Source: Pontibacter silvestris
Lineage (GTDB): Bacteria > Bacteroidota > Bacteroidia > Cytophagales > Hymenobacteraceae
Reading direction: 5' to 3'
NCBI RefSeq assembly: GCF_020907275.1
Contig: NZ_JAJJWI010000018.1
Span: 1 to 64,000 of the forward strand
Length of the DNA: 64,000 nucleotides
Positions 1 to 8,709 of this stretch are shown here, piece by piece. The notes beneath the pieces were generated by a model. It was not told the DNA's origin. It saw only the letters and a list, made by a program, of their open reading frames with translations, and did not search any database. The position numbers and the translations under genes were made by a program. Numbering within the stretch: the first letter of the stretch is position 1; every line of letters starts with the position of its first letter.

Positions 1-2366
1 GCATAAAGTACGTAGGTTTTTCCTTCTACATTATTAATAGCCATACGACCAACCTGATCTCCTAACGCTGTCATTTCTGTGCTGCTGCTCACTACATCTA
101 CCGGGGTAGCAGATAAAGCCGGAAGCTGGCTACTAGGAATTTTACCGTCAGCCCCCAAGGTAGCAACACCGTTGGCAGCTGCTTTTTCTACTTTATCAAC
201 TTTTGTATCAAGAGCTGTTTGAGTAGCAGTACTGATCGGTTTATCGGCATCACTGGTGTTATCTACATTGCCTAATCCAAGATTGGTTCGGGCATCGGCA
301 GGGTTGTTAGCTCCTGTACCACCGTTAGCTACATCAATAACCCCAGTTACATTTGAAGCACTTCCACTAATGTTTCCTGTGACTTTCAAGCCATCCACAG
401 TTGCGATTTTATCATTTGTAACCGCTCCATCAGCTATTTTAGGTGTTGTAACGGCATTGTCTGCCAGCTTAGCTTCTGTAACTGCTCCATTAGTTATTTT
501 AGGTGTCGTAACAGCATTGTCTGCTAGTTTAGCCTCAGTAACTGCCCCGGCAGCTAATTTATTTTGCGTTACCGCTTCATCAGCAAGCCCTAGCGGAGTC
601 GCATTTCCATCACCCACTAAGGTTGCATCATGGTTAACGGCTGTCATTCCGCTTCCATCACCAGATGTGATTGTTGCCCATGTTCCATCACCACGCAGAA
701 ACGTATTCGCGTTACGTGTACCACTTGCTTTTAATTTTATAAGATCTACTCCGTTATTCAGCAACCCTATCTCCCGTACACCTGAGCCATAATTAGAAAT
801 ATTGATTCCTGCCCCTGGCATGATATTAGTAAGCCCTGCTTCGCTCCAGCCAAATCCGCCACTCCCATCAGAAGACAACACATAACCTGTTGAACCAAAA
901 TCTGTTATGTTCTTCAATTTTGTTGCAGTAATGGCTCCGTCTGTAATTGAGGTTGCGTTGCCTATAGAGGTTACAGGGCCTGTCAGGTCGGCATTAGTCG
1001 TTACTGTAGCCGCATTACCAGTAATATCTCCTATTGCAGTACCTATAGTCGGATTATTCAGTATAGGCGACTCTGCCAGCACTACGGCGCCTGTTCCTGT
1101 TGTACTGGCCGATGAAATTGCTCCTCCGTAACCAAACAATATACCATTAACAGATGTACCTAATGTGATCTCTGAACTGCCGCTTGCATTATCAACAGTG
1201 CCCGTAAAGCCATTTGCAGCCGATATAGTTACACCACTACTTCCACCCCCGGAACCAACCTGCTCCTGCAATTGCTCCAGTGCTTCCTGTACATTAGTAG
1301 CCGTTACCGAACCAACAGGAGTGAAGGGTACTGTACTGGCTGACTGATCGCCAGTATTTGTTCCGGATAGATTACTACCGGTAACAGTTCCTGTTGCCGC
1401 AACAGACGTAGGGGTAATATTTCCTAGATACAGCGTAATTGCTGGAGTAGTCGAAAAGTTTGAAACCGTACCAGATATTCCATTGGCTGCATTGATAGAT
1501 ACAGACGTTACCGTACCGGTACCTGTACCAGTGCCGCTACCACTTCCGCCGCTATACCCTAAGGCTGCAGCGACTTTACTGTCCACATAGTTCTTTGTAG
1601 CCGCATCCCATAACTGCAAGGGCTCCTGCATGTGGGTAATTCGCTGAAAGCCCATATTTACATCCGCAGTAGCTGGTCCAAAACCACTTAAGGGAATATT
1701 TACTTTATCAAGGTCAGCATTTTGAACAGTACCATCGGCAATTTTATCTGAATTAACTGCGCTATCTGCTATTTTATTTCTGGTAATAGCAGCTTCTGCT
1801 ATTCTAGGTGCAGCAGCTATTCCTGTTAAGTCTCCCGCTAGTTGCACTTTACCCTTTTCAGCTGTCGTTGCATCTGGGGTGGCGTCCGCCGCCGAAGCGC
1901 CGGCAATTGAAACTCCTGTTGCAGGCCATGCTCCATTTGCTTTAGGGCCAAATAAAGTATAGTTAGTTAGATTAATATAAAAGTCACCGTCTTTACCAGT
2001 ACTTAAAGTTGGATTACCAGAACCGTTCAAGATAGTGTTACCACTTTCGCCAGTTCCTCCAGTCGACGTATCAGTGTTCGTGAGTAGCCTCTGCCATTGC
2101 CCATTATTGTAAAAATAGAACCCCGGTGTATCGTTAGTCTGATAAACAAGCAACCCATTAGCCGGGCTGTTTATAGCACTACGCTGTGCAGCCGTCATTC
2201 TGGGAGCAAGCAAGCCTTTTGAATTAGAGTATATATCAAGCTGAGCACTGGCATCTGGCGTAGTAGTACCTATACCAACCTGAGCTTGTACACTAAATGC
2301 AAACAGTAACCCGCTTATTATAAGAAAGCATTTCACTGACATTATAAAGTAATTATTCAGATTCAT
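1..2366 (-). CDS. large secreted tail-fibre-like protein, C-terminus off the window
   Basis: Reading the minus strand from the ATG at 2366 gives an open frame with no stop to the window edge: 788 residues, C-terminus missing. An in-frame ATG at 2342 leaves a cleaner signal peptide (hydrophobic SVKCFLIISGLLFAFSVQAQ) and may be the true start. After the signal comes VGIGTTTPDASAQLDI and then KGLLAPRM, the usual opening of Bacteroidota tail-fibre-domain proteins. The middle is Gly/Ser/Thr-rich (GSGSGTGTGTGTVTSV). Near the edge are Ala/Val/Thr/Lys repeats such as AVTEAKLADNAVTTPKI, then phage-fibre motifs including GTGANNPADARTNLGLGNVD and ADGKIPSSQLPA. Such proteins often end in an S74 intramolecular chaperone domain, which could lie outside the window; that is inference. 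The likely role is a surface or secreted fibre. Plus-strand frames here are antisense to it. Confidence 0.8.
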   Translation of the reverse strand, partial: MNLNNYFIMSVKCFLIISGLLFAFSVQAQVGIGTTTPDASAQLDIYSNSKGLLAPRMTAAQRSAINSPANGLLVYQTNDTPGFYFYNNGQWQRLLTNTDTSTGGTGESGNTILNGSGNPTLSTGKDGDFYINLTNYTLFGPKANGAWPATGVSIAGASAADATPDATTAEKGKVQLAGDLTGIAAAPRIAEAAITRNKIADSAVNSDKIADGTVQNADLDKVNIPLSGFGPATADVNMGFQRITHMQEPLQLWDAATKNYVDSKVAAALGYSGGSGSGTGTGTGTVTSVSINAANGISGTVSNFSTTPAITLYLGNITPTSVAATGTVTGSNLSGTNTGDQSASTVPFTPVGSVTATNVQEALEQLQEQVGSGGGSSGVTISAANGFTGTVDNASGSSEITLGTSVNGILFGYGGAISSASTTGTGAVVLAESPILNNPTIGTAIGDITGNAATVTTNADLTGPVTSIGNATSITDGAITATKLKNITDFGSTGYVLSSDGSGGFGWSEAGLTNIMPGAGINISNYGSGVREIGLLNNGVDLIKLKASGTRNANTFLRGDGTWATITSGDGSGMTAVNHDATLVGDGNATPLGLADEAVTQNKLAAGAVTEAKLADNAVTTPKITNGAVTEAKLADNAVTTPKIADGAVTNDKIATVDGLKVTGNISGSASNVTGVIDVANGGTGANNPADARTNLGLGNVDNTSDADKPISTATQTALDTKVDKVEKAAANGVATLGADGKIPSSQLPALSATPVDVVSSSTEMTALGDQVGRMAINNVEGKTYVLY
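421..540. repeat. two 60-bp tandem coding repeats
   Basis: Positions 421-480 and 481-540 are head-to-tail copies that differ at about 9 of 60 bases; 541-600 is a third, more diverged unit. They encode the 20-residue repeat GAVTEAKLADNAVTTPKI plus two variable residues in the tail-fibre-like protein. The period is a whole number of codons, so copy number could change without a frameshift. Confidence 0.8.
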
Positions 2367-2418
2367 TGGTTGTAAAAATTTATTTCTTAAAGGAAGGTCT
2401 CTTTTAAATGATTGATGG

Positions 2419-3027
2419 CTAGCTGAAATAAGGAGATGCAGTTCCTTGTAGAACCCAGATATCGTATTGTTCCTTATTAACAGCTAAATGAGGGCATGCT
2501 GGGTGCATCTCCTGTTGCCAATTAGTACTGTTCATGTACTGTTGCTTCTTATGGAAACGAAAAGAAGCTTTGTTCCACATAGTAGTCATAGTAAAAGATG
2601 ATACATCACCTACTATAGAAGTTGCCAAATCAGGCATTTTTAAGAAACCTTCTCTATGCGCTGAACTTTCAAAATTTCTTATGAACTGATTATTGCTTAC
2701 TGCAAATTGCACTACTTCACATAAACCAGGCTTATTACTGGCAGGACTACCATTTGTCTTAGTCTTGGTAGTAGCAGTTTTGTCACCTGTATTCGTGTCT
2801 TCTCTCATTACATAGAAATGTATGAAATAGACGTTAATACCAGGTTCAATAGGCTGATTTATAAAAGAAGCCTTTTGGAGAACCATGTTAGAAGCTTCTT
2901 TCCTATTAGCGAAAGTACTTTTATTCCTCTCTGTTCTATTTAAAGACACCTTTATAGAACTGCCCTGTACCAGGACTGTAACTAAAGTAAAGAAAGTAAG
3001 AGAGAGTGTTAAGTATAATTTACTCAT
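2419..3027 (-). CDS. small secreted protein of unknown function
   Basis: This encodes 202 residues. The first 22 or so form a signal peptide (MSKLYLTLSLTFFTLVTVLV). I do not recognise the mature part. It has a Thr/Lys-rich linker (TATTKTKTNGSPASN) near residues 85-100, one cysteine near 103 and another near 180, and an aromatic-rich C-terminal half. Its stop lies 52 bases before the ATG of the tail-fibre-like gene on the same strand, so the two may be co-transcribed and it may be secreted with or assist the fibre. That link rests only on position. The frame has clean borders and a plausible signal, so a real gene is likely. Confidence 0.6.
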   Translation of the reverse strand: MSKLYLTLSLTFFTLVTVLVQGSSIKVSLNRTERNKSTFANRKEASNMVLQKASFINQPIEPGINVYFIHFYVMREDTNTGDKTATTKTKTNGSPASNKPGLCEVVQFAVSNNQFIRNFESSAHREGFLKMPDLATSIVGDVSSFTMTTMWNKASFRFHKKQQYMNSTNWQQEMHPACPHLAVNKEQYDIWVLQGTASPYFS

Positions 3028-3795
3028 AGACCCTTATTAAATAATGTAAAGTAAATTTTAGTGCAGGATCAGCAAGCTTAGCTTATGTATAGACTACTGC
3101 AAAGAATGGACAAGTAAACCAGTATAGGCCTTCCAGGCCAAACCAATTAATTTTGACGTGTTCTAAATGACTTGTAGAATAAACTAAAGTGAGAAAACAT
3201 TATTGATATCAATCAAAGACAAACTGTTTTAAACTAACCTATTAATGTGTATTTCAAACTTTACTAGCACTACTTTTTATAATTTTACAACCTCCGGCAC
3301 AAACACACATAAAATTGCAATCCTTATATTATTATTCTTCATTTAAACTAGCTTAAGCTGCCTCTTTTTCACAGCCACAGACGTCAAAAAAAGCCTGCAT
3401 AGTAAAATCAACAAACTACTAGTCTCCTCACCTATTGCAATAAAATTATGCAAAAGTAGTGCAGCAAATCTTAAATAACAAAAGGACAAGACTTTAATAA
3501 AAACAATTTATAACTTTTACACCGCTCAATAAAACAGTTAACCAAAGCAACACTAATAAAACAGACGACACCCCTACAAACAAGTGATTGTACTTACTAA
3601 CTAAAAAACAACTTCTATATTATTTCATATTTAGTTAATTAACTACACACACACACATCATAACTATTATGCAATTAGCTCCTGTTTTAAAACTCATCAA
3701 TAGACAAAAAGGCGTACTCAACCGAATTACTGCTCTTCTATCCTTAATCAAGTAATATCTCCATGCAAGTATAAAGGATACACCTAAACGTATAC
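3028..3795. other. gene-free stretch, AT-rich
   Basis: I see no coding frame here. It holds a short hairpin (GGCCT/AGGCC, 3127-3139), an (AC)6A run at 3645-3657, and on the minus strand a TACTTTTG element (3451-3458) that fits the Bacteroidota -7 consensus. That element is more than 400 bases ahead of the gene at 3027, so its role is unclear. Confidence 0.5.
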
Positions 3796-5004
3796 TTAAG
3801 CTGAAACTGCATGTATTGGCTCTGCCAGAGAGCTTGAACCAATCAACCCAAAAGATGCACCTTTTAGCGTATGGTCAAAGAATGCCTTCACTAGAACTCT
3901 GGTTTCGTTGTGATAGTACTTGCAGTCTCCGAGAAGAAGACGCTTAAAGGGCACTGCCAACACCAAGTCTGTAAACGACAAATGCTTCGCTCCATGAAGG
4001 GCATAACGGTATATTACCCCTTTAGCATAATAATTTATGCGGCGGTTCCACTCGTCAAACATCATCGTCTGGTATTCTTGGCGGCTCATTCCCACCTGCT
4101 CCAACTGCCTTGGTTTCATTTCCTCAGCAGGCCTAGGCTCAGCACGAATTTCTAGCAAGGGCTTATATGTTCCTTTGGTATAGTTTTCTCCAAAATAGAA
4201 TCCGTCCAGGTTTACAGCAGACTCAAAAACATCACTCACTGTTACCGTATTAAAAGAAGCAGCTCCTCCAAAAGCATGTCCTACAAGCCCAGCTTTGCCT
4301 AAATTTATCTGCCTGGAAAACAACTTTCCTTTATTATTAAGCTGCTGGAGTTGTTCATACACAAACAACTGGTCTTCGCTCCACAAATCAATAATCTCGC
4401 CTCCTGCAGAAACATCCTGCAACACATCGTGTTTCAAAAAATCTCCTACCACCCCATCCGGAAAAACAGAACCGATGGAGTAGCCGTCGTGCTCAATACT
4501 GGCCACCAAGTAGCCATGGCTAGCTAACTCTTCCACCAAATAGGTATTCTGGCCACGCATACCATTTATACTGTGTGAAAAAAGAACAACAGGCAGCTCA
4601 TCTACGTCTGCAACCGGAGCATTCAAATATGAATGGGTTTTTCCTTCAGCTATATGTTTTAGTGATTTCTCTGGTAGCCCTAAGACCTGAGCCAGGTTAT
4701 GAACAACCGGGCTTTCTGGTGAAAGATAGCTTACGCTCTCCCCTTCACACTCTGTTGTTGGATAATACAGAGACACTATCAGGTTCCTATATCCGCTAGA
4801 GGAAGTGCTGGCAACCCGCGCAGAATCCATAAGAACACGCTCCTGATATCCTACACGATAAGCTCCGGTAGGTGCTGGGATAACAAATTTGTCACGAAGC
4901 AGTTCTTTATGAACAAAAGCTAGTAACACCAATACAACAGTTAGCAAAAACAGGATCATATTACTGGATAATTTCATCATCAGACGCCCCTTTATCAGAA
5001 CCAT
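3796..5004 (-). CDS. PAF-acetylhydrolase-like alpha/beta hydrolase lacking the nucleophile serine
   Basis: This encodes 402 residues with an N-terminal hydrophobic anchor or signal (MILFLLTVVLVLLAF, 16-30); ATGs at 4980 and 4977 are alternative starts. The fold resembles group VII phospholipase A2/PAF acetylhydrolase: an oxyanion-region motif LFSHSINGMRGQNTYL (141-156) followed by ELASHGYLVASIEHDGYS, a nucleophile-elbow region, an Asp in NLDGF (D267) and a His in AKHLSFTD (H341). The elbow, normally GHSxGG, reads GHAFGG here with Ala at 244 (codon GCT, one base from TCT). The Asp and His of the triad look kept. The protein is therefore either catalytically dead, perhaps a lipid binder, or carries a single inactivating change. 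It is flanked by gene-free DNA and appears monocistronic. Confidence 0.75.
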   Translation of the reverse strand: MVLIKGRLMMKLSSNMILFLLTVVLVLLAFVHKELLRDKFVIPAPTGAYRVGYQERVLMDSARVASTSSSGYRNLIVSLYYPTTECEGESVSYLSPESPVVHNLAQVLGLPEKSLKHIAEGKTHSYLNAPVADVDELPVVLFSHSINGMRGQNTYLVEELASHGYLVASIEHDGYSIGSVFPDGVVGDFLKHDVLQDVSAGGEIIDLWSEDQLFVYEQLQQLNNKGKLFSRQINLGKAGLVGHAFGGAASFNTVTVSDVFESAVNLDGFYFGENYTKGTYKPLLEIRAEPRPAEEMKPRQLEQVGMSRQEYQTMMFDEWNRRINYYAKGVIYRYALHGAKHLSFTDLVLAVPFKRLLLGDCKYYHNETRVLVKAFFDHTLKGASFGLIGSSSLAEPIHAVSA

Positions 5005-6237
5005 CTAATTTGTAACAAATAAACAAAAAAAAAATGATCATCAAACAAAGAATTTAGAAAATAATTAAATAATACTTTACACGATATCAACCTCTTATAA
5101 ACTACACCTGTAGTTATACTATAGATAAAAGCTATACAACTAGCCACAAACACACATTATACGCACTAATCATCTAAACTAAATAAATATATTACAGCAT
5201 ACATATTATTAGTATAGTTCAATTAATATAAAGTTAATACATATTCTAAAAATATAAAATTATACATACAATATATTAATATTAATATTAATATATATTT
5301 CCATAAAACTAGCATTTATATAATGAAATCATAAACATATATACTCTTAATAAGAATTGTAATATAATGTTACAACACACTTTTAGTAAAAAGTCAACAC
5401 TTCAAGAACAATTCACATTAAGTGAACACCTAAGTATGCTCTATCAATATCAAGAAAGCGATTGTTAAGTGTGCGATTGGCCACCTATTACAAGAGCTGT
5501 TTAGTTGACTTAGAAGCAGGAAGTGAGCATAATAGTAGTAGCTATAACAACCAACACCTATATATGCAGAACTAGAAGTAAAAGGCACTATTTAAAATCT
5601 ACAGTGGAAAAACAAGTGTTGAGAATTCAGAACATCTAGAACAGAAAGACCCCATTAAAAGGCAGGCAAAGCAGCTCACCCCAACAGGGATAAGGGTGAG
5701 CTAGCAAGCGTAAAGAAAAGAAACAGATGAAATCGAGCAGGTAATTCTATTACAGCAAAGCAGCTAAAAGTTATTTATACAATGGCTATAATGAGAAGTT
5801 TGACAGGGAAAAAGAACTATGATAAGGAAGCCTTACCAAAAAAGAGCAGCCAAGATAATACGAAAAAAAGAACTAAGATTTAGAGCACGTCACTCTTGCT
5901 TAAACAGACAAAGGAAAGCTGACTGAGCAAGATATTTGGGAACATTGATACAGCTTCACTAGCCTTATAAGACTAGACTAACTTAAGCACTTATTCTATA
6001 TCAAAATAAAGAAAGTCTTCTCTAAAGCCATGCCGTCGCTCCAGCACAACTTACTTGTTTGTATACTTTGAAAGGGAAAGAGTACTTTCTGGTAAATAAG
6101 CTCTTAACAGGAAATACTTCTTTCCTTCCAGTACTTAAGAAAACAAGGTTTATTTATTGGTGCCAAGCCTTGAACCTACTGCACTTTATATATTATAAAA
6201 AGCCTTTTCAATAATAAGCATCATACAGACAAAGATC
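5005..6237. other. 1.2-kb gene-free region with very AT-rich core
   Basis: No convincing coding frame is present on either strand. Positions 5221-5340 have only 13 G or C in 120 bases and contain runs such as ATTAATATTAATATTAATAT. From about 5400 the composition is more normal but still non-coding. A 9-bp hairpin (5673-5702) and a TTCAC/GTGAA inverted repeat (5412-5426) are the only clear structures. The region lies immediately downstream of dnaA, so the AT-rich core could serve as a DNA unwinding element. That is inference; I see no good DnaA box inside it. Confidence 0.5.
5673..5702. repeat. 9-bp inverted repeat
   Basis: AGCTCACCC (5673-5681) and GGGTGAGCT (5694-5702) flank a 12-nt loop. 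No T-tract follows on either strand, so it does not look like a terminator. Its function is unknown. Confidence 0.6.
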
Positions 6238-7662
6238 TTATCCAGCTTTAGATTTAAACTTTTTCTGGAGCTCCTGTATGCTGACTTTAAATTTCTTGTC
6301 TGTGTCAATCATATCTGACACAGTTTGCACAGAATGAATAACTGTACTGTGGTCGCGGCCACCGAAGTGGTAGCCGATAGATTTAAGAGAATGGCTGGTA
6401 AACTCTTTGGCAAAGTACATGGCTACCTGCCGCGCTATAACTATTTCTTTTTTACGCGTTTTAGCTTTAAGTGAGTCTAAGCTAACCTGGAAATACTCTG
6501 CTACAGTTTTCTGGATGAAATCAAGGTTAACCTCTGTCTCAACATCTTCTATAATATGCTTCAGGGCTTGCTTTGCCAGCTCCAGATCAATTTCTTTTCT
6601 ATTAAGAGAAGATTGCGCTATCAGGGAAATAAGCACTCCTTCCAGTTCGCGCACATTAGTATCTACACTGTAGGCCAGATATTCTACCACATTATCCGGA
6701 ATATCAATGCCATCACTCTGCATCTTTTTCTGGATGATAGCCATACGCGTTTCAAAGTCAGGGCTTTGCAGGTCGGCTGTTAACCCCCATTTAAAGCGAG
6801 ACAGCAGGCGTTCCTCCAATCCTTTCAAATCACGAGGCGGGCAATCCGACGTCATGACAATTTGCTTGCCGGACTGGTGCAGGTGGTTGAAAATATGGAA
6901 AAACATCTCCTGCGTTTTATCCTTGCCGCTTAAAAACTGAACGTCATCTATAATCAGGATATCCACCAACAGGTAAAAGTTGGCAAAGTCCTGTACGTTG
7001 TTTGTCTTTACTGACTCAATAAACTGGTTCACAAACTTCTCAGACGACACATACAGCACAAACTTATCTGGATTGCTGTTTTTGATGTGGTTCCCGATAG
7101 CCTGCACCAGGTGCGTTTTCCCCAGTCCTACACCACCATAAACCATCAGTGGGTTAAAAGAGGTAGTACCAGGTTTATTTGCTACAGCATAGCCAGCTGA
7201 ACGGGCCAGCCGGTTACAATCTCCCTCAATGTAATTCTCGAAAGAATAAGACGGGTTTAGCTGTGAGTTAAGGAAGTTCCGGTCAATGGTTTTAGACTCA
7301 AACGGGCTCTTGATAAAGCTTTGCTCTGGCTTGTAAGAGTTAACGACAGCTGCCGGTATTTTTTTAGTTGGGATATTTACCGTTTGCGGCTTATTTGAAT
7401 CATTGCCACGGTCAACAATAATAGAGTACTCCAATCGCCCCTCACTGCCCAGTTCCTGATAGATAACTTTCTTCAGCAGACTTACATAGTGCTCCTCCAA
7501 CCATTCATAAAAGAACTGGCTGGGCACTTGTATGGTCAGTACACTATCGCGCAGAGAAATAGGTCTTATTGGCTCAAACCAAGTCTTATAACTCTGTTCG
7601 CCAATATTTTCCTTTATAACCTGCAGGCAGTTACTCCATACGGTTGTACAGTCTTTAATCAT
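6238..7662 (-). CDS. dnaA: chromosomal replication initiator DnaA
   Basis: This is the ATP-dependent initiator that binds DnaA boxes at oriC and opens the duplex. From the ATG at 7662 it has 474 residues; a TTG at 7683 would add seven residues but lacks the family start, whereas MIKDCTTVW fits the usual N-terminus. Domain I (1-90) begins with the typical WxxCLxxI...TWF pattern, followed by a linker. The AAA+ domain has Walker A GGVGLGKTH (176-184), Walker B LIIDDVQF (236-243) and a sensor region MTSDCPP. Domain IV ends with the DnaA-box-binding signature GGRDHSTVIHS. Two DnaA-box sequences lie 100-135 bases upstream, suggesting autoregulation. Length and all signatures are complete. Confidence 0.98.
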   Translation of the reverse strand: MIKDCTTVWSNCLQVIKENIGEQSYKTWFEPIRPISLRDSVLTIQVPSQFFYEWLEEHYVSLLKKVIYQELGSEGRLEYSIIVDRGNDSNKPQTVNIPTKKIPAAVVNSYKPEQSFIKSPFESKTIDRNFLNSQLNPSYSFENYIEGDCNRLARSAGYAVANKPGTTSFNPLMVYGGVGLGKTHLVQAIGNHIKNSNPDKFVLYVSSEKFVNQFIESVKTNNVQDFANFYLLVDILIIDDVQFLSGKDKTQEMFFHIFNHLHQSGKQIVMTSDCPPRDLKGLEERLLSRFKWGLTADLQSPDFETRMAIIQKKMQSDGIDIPDNVVEYLAYSVDTNVRELEGVLISLIAQSSLNRKEIDLELAKQALKHIIEDVETEVNLDFIQKTVAEYFQVSLDSLKAKTRKKEIVIARQVAMYFAKEFTSHSLKSIGYHFGGRDHSTVIHSVQTVSDMIDTDKKFKVSIQELQKKFKSKAG

Positions 7663-7763
7663 CCAATTTTCCAAAACACACAAGATTCGTTTTGTGGAAC
7701 AAACCTCTCCTTATCGGCAGGGGGGTTACAAAAATGCTCAAATATTTCTAAACAAAAAATTAT

Positions 7764-7795
7764 TTATTCACGAAGTTAATACAGGGTTATCCACA
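7764..7795 (+). promoter_or_regulatory. two DnaA boxes upstream of dnaA
   Basis: TTATCCACA at 7787-7795 is a perfect DnaA box. TTATTCACG at 7764-7772 has one mismatch to TTATNCACA, lies in the same orientation, and starts 23 bp away. AT-rich DNA (about 7740-7767) adjoins them. They overlap the 3' end of the metallophosphatase gene and precede dnaA, so dnaA autoregulation or a small origin module is likely. Two boxes alone do not prove an origin. Confidence 0.55.
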
Positions 7796-8700
7796 GGCAC
7801 AAGAGCCGTACTTATACCTTTTTTTTCTTTTGATTTCCTATTGAATAAGAAGTCAATACGTCCTAAAAATATACCTGACCAACCGACTTGATTAACTAAC
7901 GTTTCATGGCCACTCACATGGCGCACAACCTCTGGCTCATCCAGAAAAGTATGCGTGTGCCCTCCTAATATCAGGTCTATACCTTCTACCTGCTGCGCCA
8001 GTTTAATATCGTCAATTTTTTCGTCTTTGTACTCATACCCGAGGTGAGACAGACAAATAATTAACTGGCACTTCTGGTTCTGCCGCAGTTCCTGCACCAT
8101 CTCCTTTGCTACCTGCACCGGGTCTTGATACACCGTTTCCCCAAAATTGTTTTTGCTAACCAAACCTTCCAGTTCGATACCAAGGCCAAACACTCCTACC
8201 CGCACGCCTTGCTTCTCAAATATTTTGTAAGGCTGAAAGCGGTTCTTCAAAATAGTTTTTGAGAAATCGTAATTAGCAATTATAAACGGAAACGTGGCAT
8301 TGGGTAATTTGTTTTCCAATCCTTTCAGACCGTTATCAAAGTCATGATTCCCTAAAGTAGACGCATCGTACTTCATCTGCGACATCAGCTTATACTCCAG
8401 CTCTCCGTTGAAAAAGTTAAAGTATGGCGTGCCCTGCCAGATATCGCCGGAGTCCAGCAACAACACATTTGGTTCCTGCTTCCGAACCTCCTCTATCAGC
8501 GATGCTCTACGGGCCATACCTCCCATGCCTCCATAAAGGCGGCCATCATCCGGGAAAGGGTCTATGCGTGAGTGCTGATCATTAGTGTGCAGAATAGTAA
8601 GCTTTATTTGCTGAGCCGCATCCGCAGAAAAAGGCAAGCCTACTAAGCTAAGCCCTGCCGCGCCTACCGCTGTTGTCTTTAAAAAGTCTCTTCTTCTCAT
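7768..8700 (-). CDS. metallophosphatase half of a split 5'-nucleotidase, Tat-exported
   Basis: This encodes 310 residues. The N-terminus MRRRDFLKTTAVGAAG is a twin-arginine signal that ends near ADA. The rest is the calcineurin-like domain of UshA-type 5'-nucleotidases: HTNDQHSR near residue 39, LLDSGDIWQG, GNHDFDNG and GGHTHTF carry the two-metal ligands. The usual substrate-binding 5_nucleotid_C domain is absent from this polypeptide; it is encoded by the gene directly upstream, 9 bp away. The pair is thus a natural split of the enzyme. The likely role is dephosphorylation of extracytoplasmic nucleotides. The last codons overlap DnaA boxes. Confidence 0.9.
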   Translation of the reverse strand: MRRRDFLKTTAVGAAGLSLVGLPFSADAAQQIKLTILHTNDQHSRIDPFPDDGRLYGGMGGMARRASLIEEVRKQEPNVLLLDSGDIWQGTPYFNFFNGELEYKLMSQMKYDASTLGNHDFDNGLKGLENKLPNATFPFIIANYDFSKTILKNRFQPYKIFEKQGVRVGVFGLGIELEGLVSKNNFGETVYQDPVQVAKEMVQELRQNQKCQLIICLSHLGYEYKDEKIDDIKLAQQVEGIDLILGGHTHTFLDEPEVVRHVSGHETLVNQVGWSGIFLGRIDFLFNRKSKEKKGISTALVPVDNPVLTS

Positions 8701-8709
8701 GGCGTATGG

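Noticed and set aside
421..600. Possible CRISPR or DNA-level repeat array
   Set aside because: The 60-bp units abut without spacers and are in frame with a protein repeat.
256..1347. Three plus-strand open frames rich in Ala/Val/Ser
   Set aside because: They are antisense to the repetitive tail-fibre-like gene, which has a signal peptide and family motifs on the minus strand; their repeats mirror its coding repeats.
3645..3657. (AC)6A dinucleotide run as a phase-variable switch
   Set aside because: It is short, 150 bases from any gene and not in a promoter I can define.
5791..5883. 30-codon frame (MRSLTGKKNYDKEALPKK...) that faintly recalls the start of an IS3-type transposase
   Set aside because: It is too short, there is no continuation in any frame, and no terminal inverted repeats or orfB-like sequence are visible.
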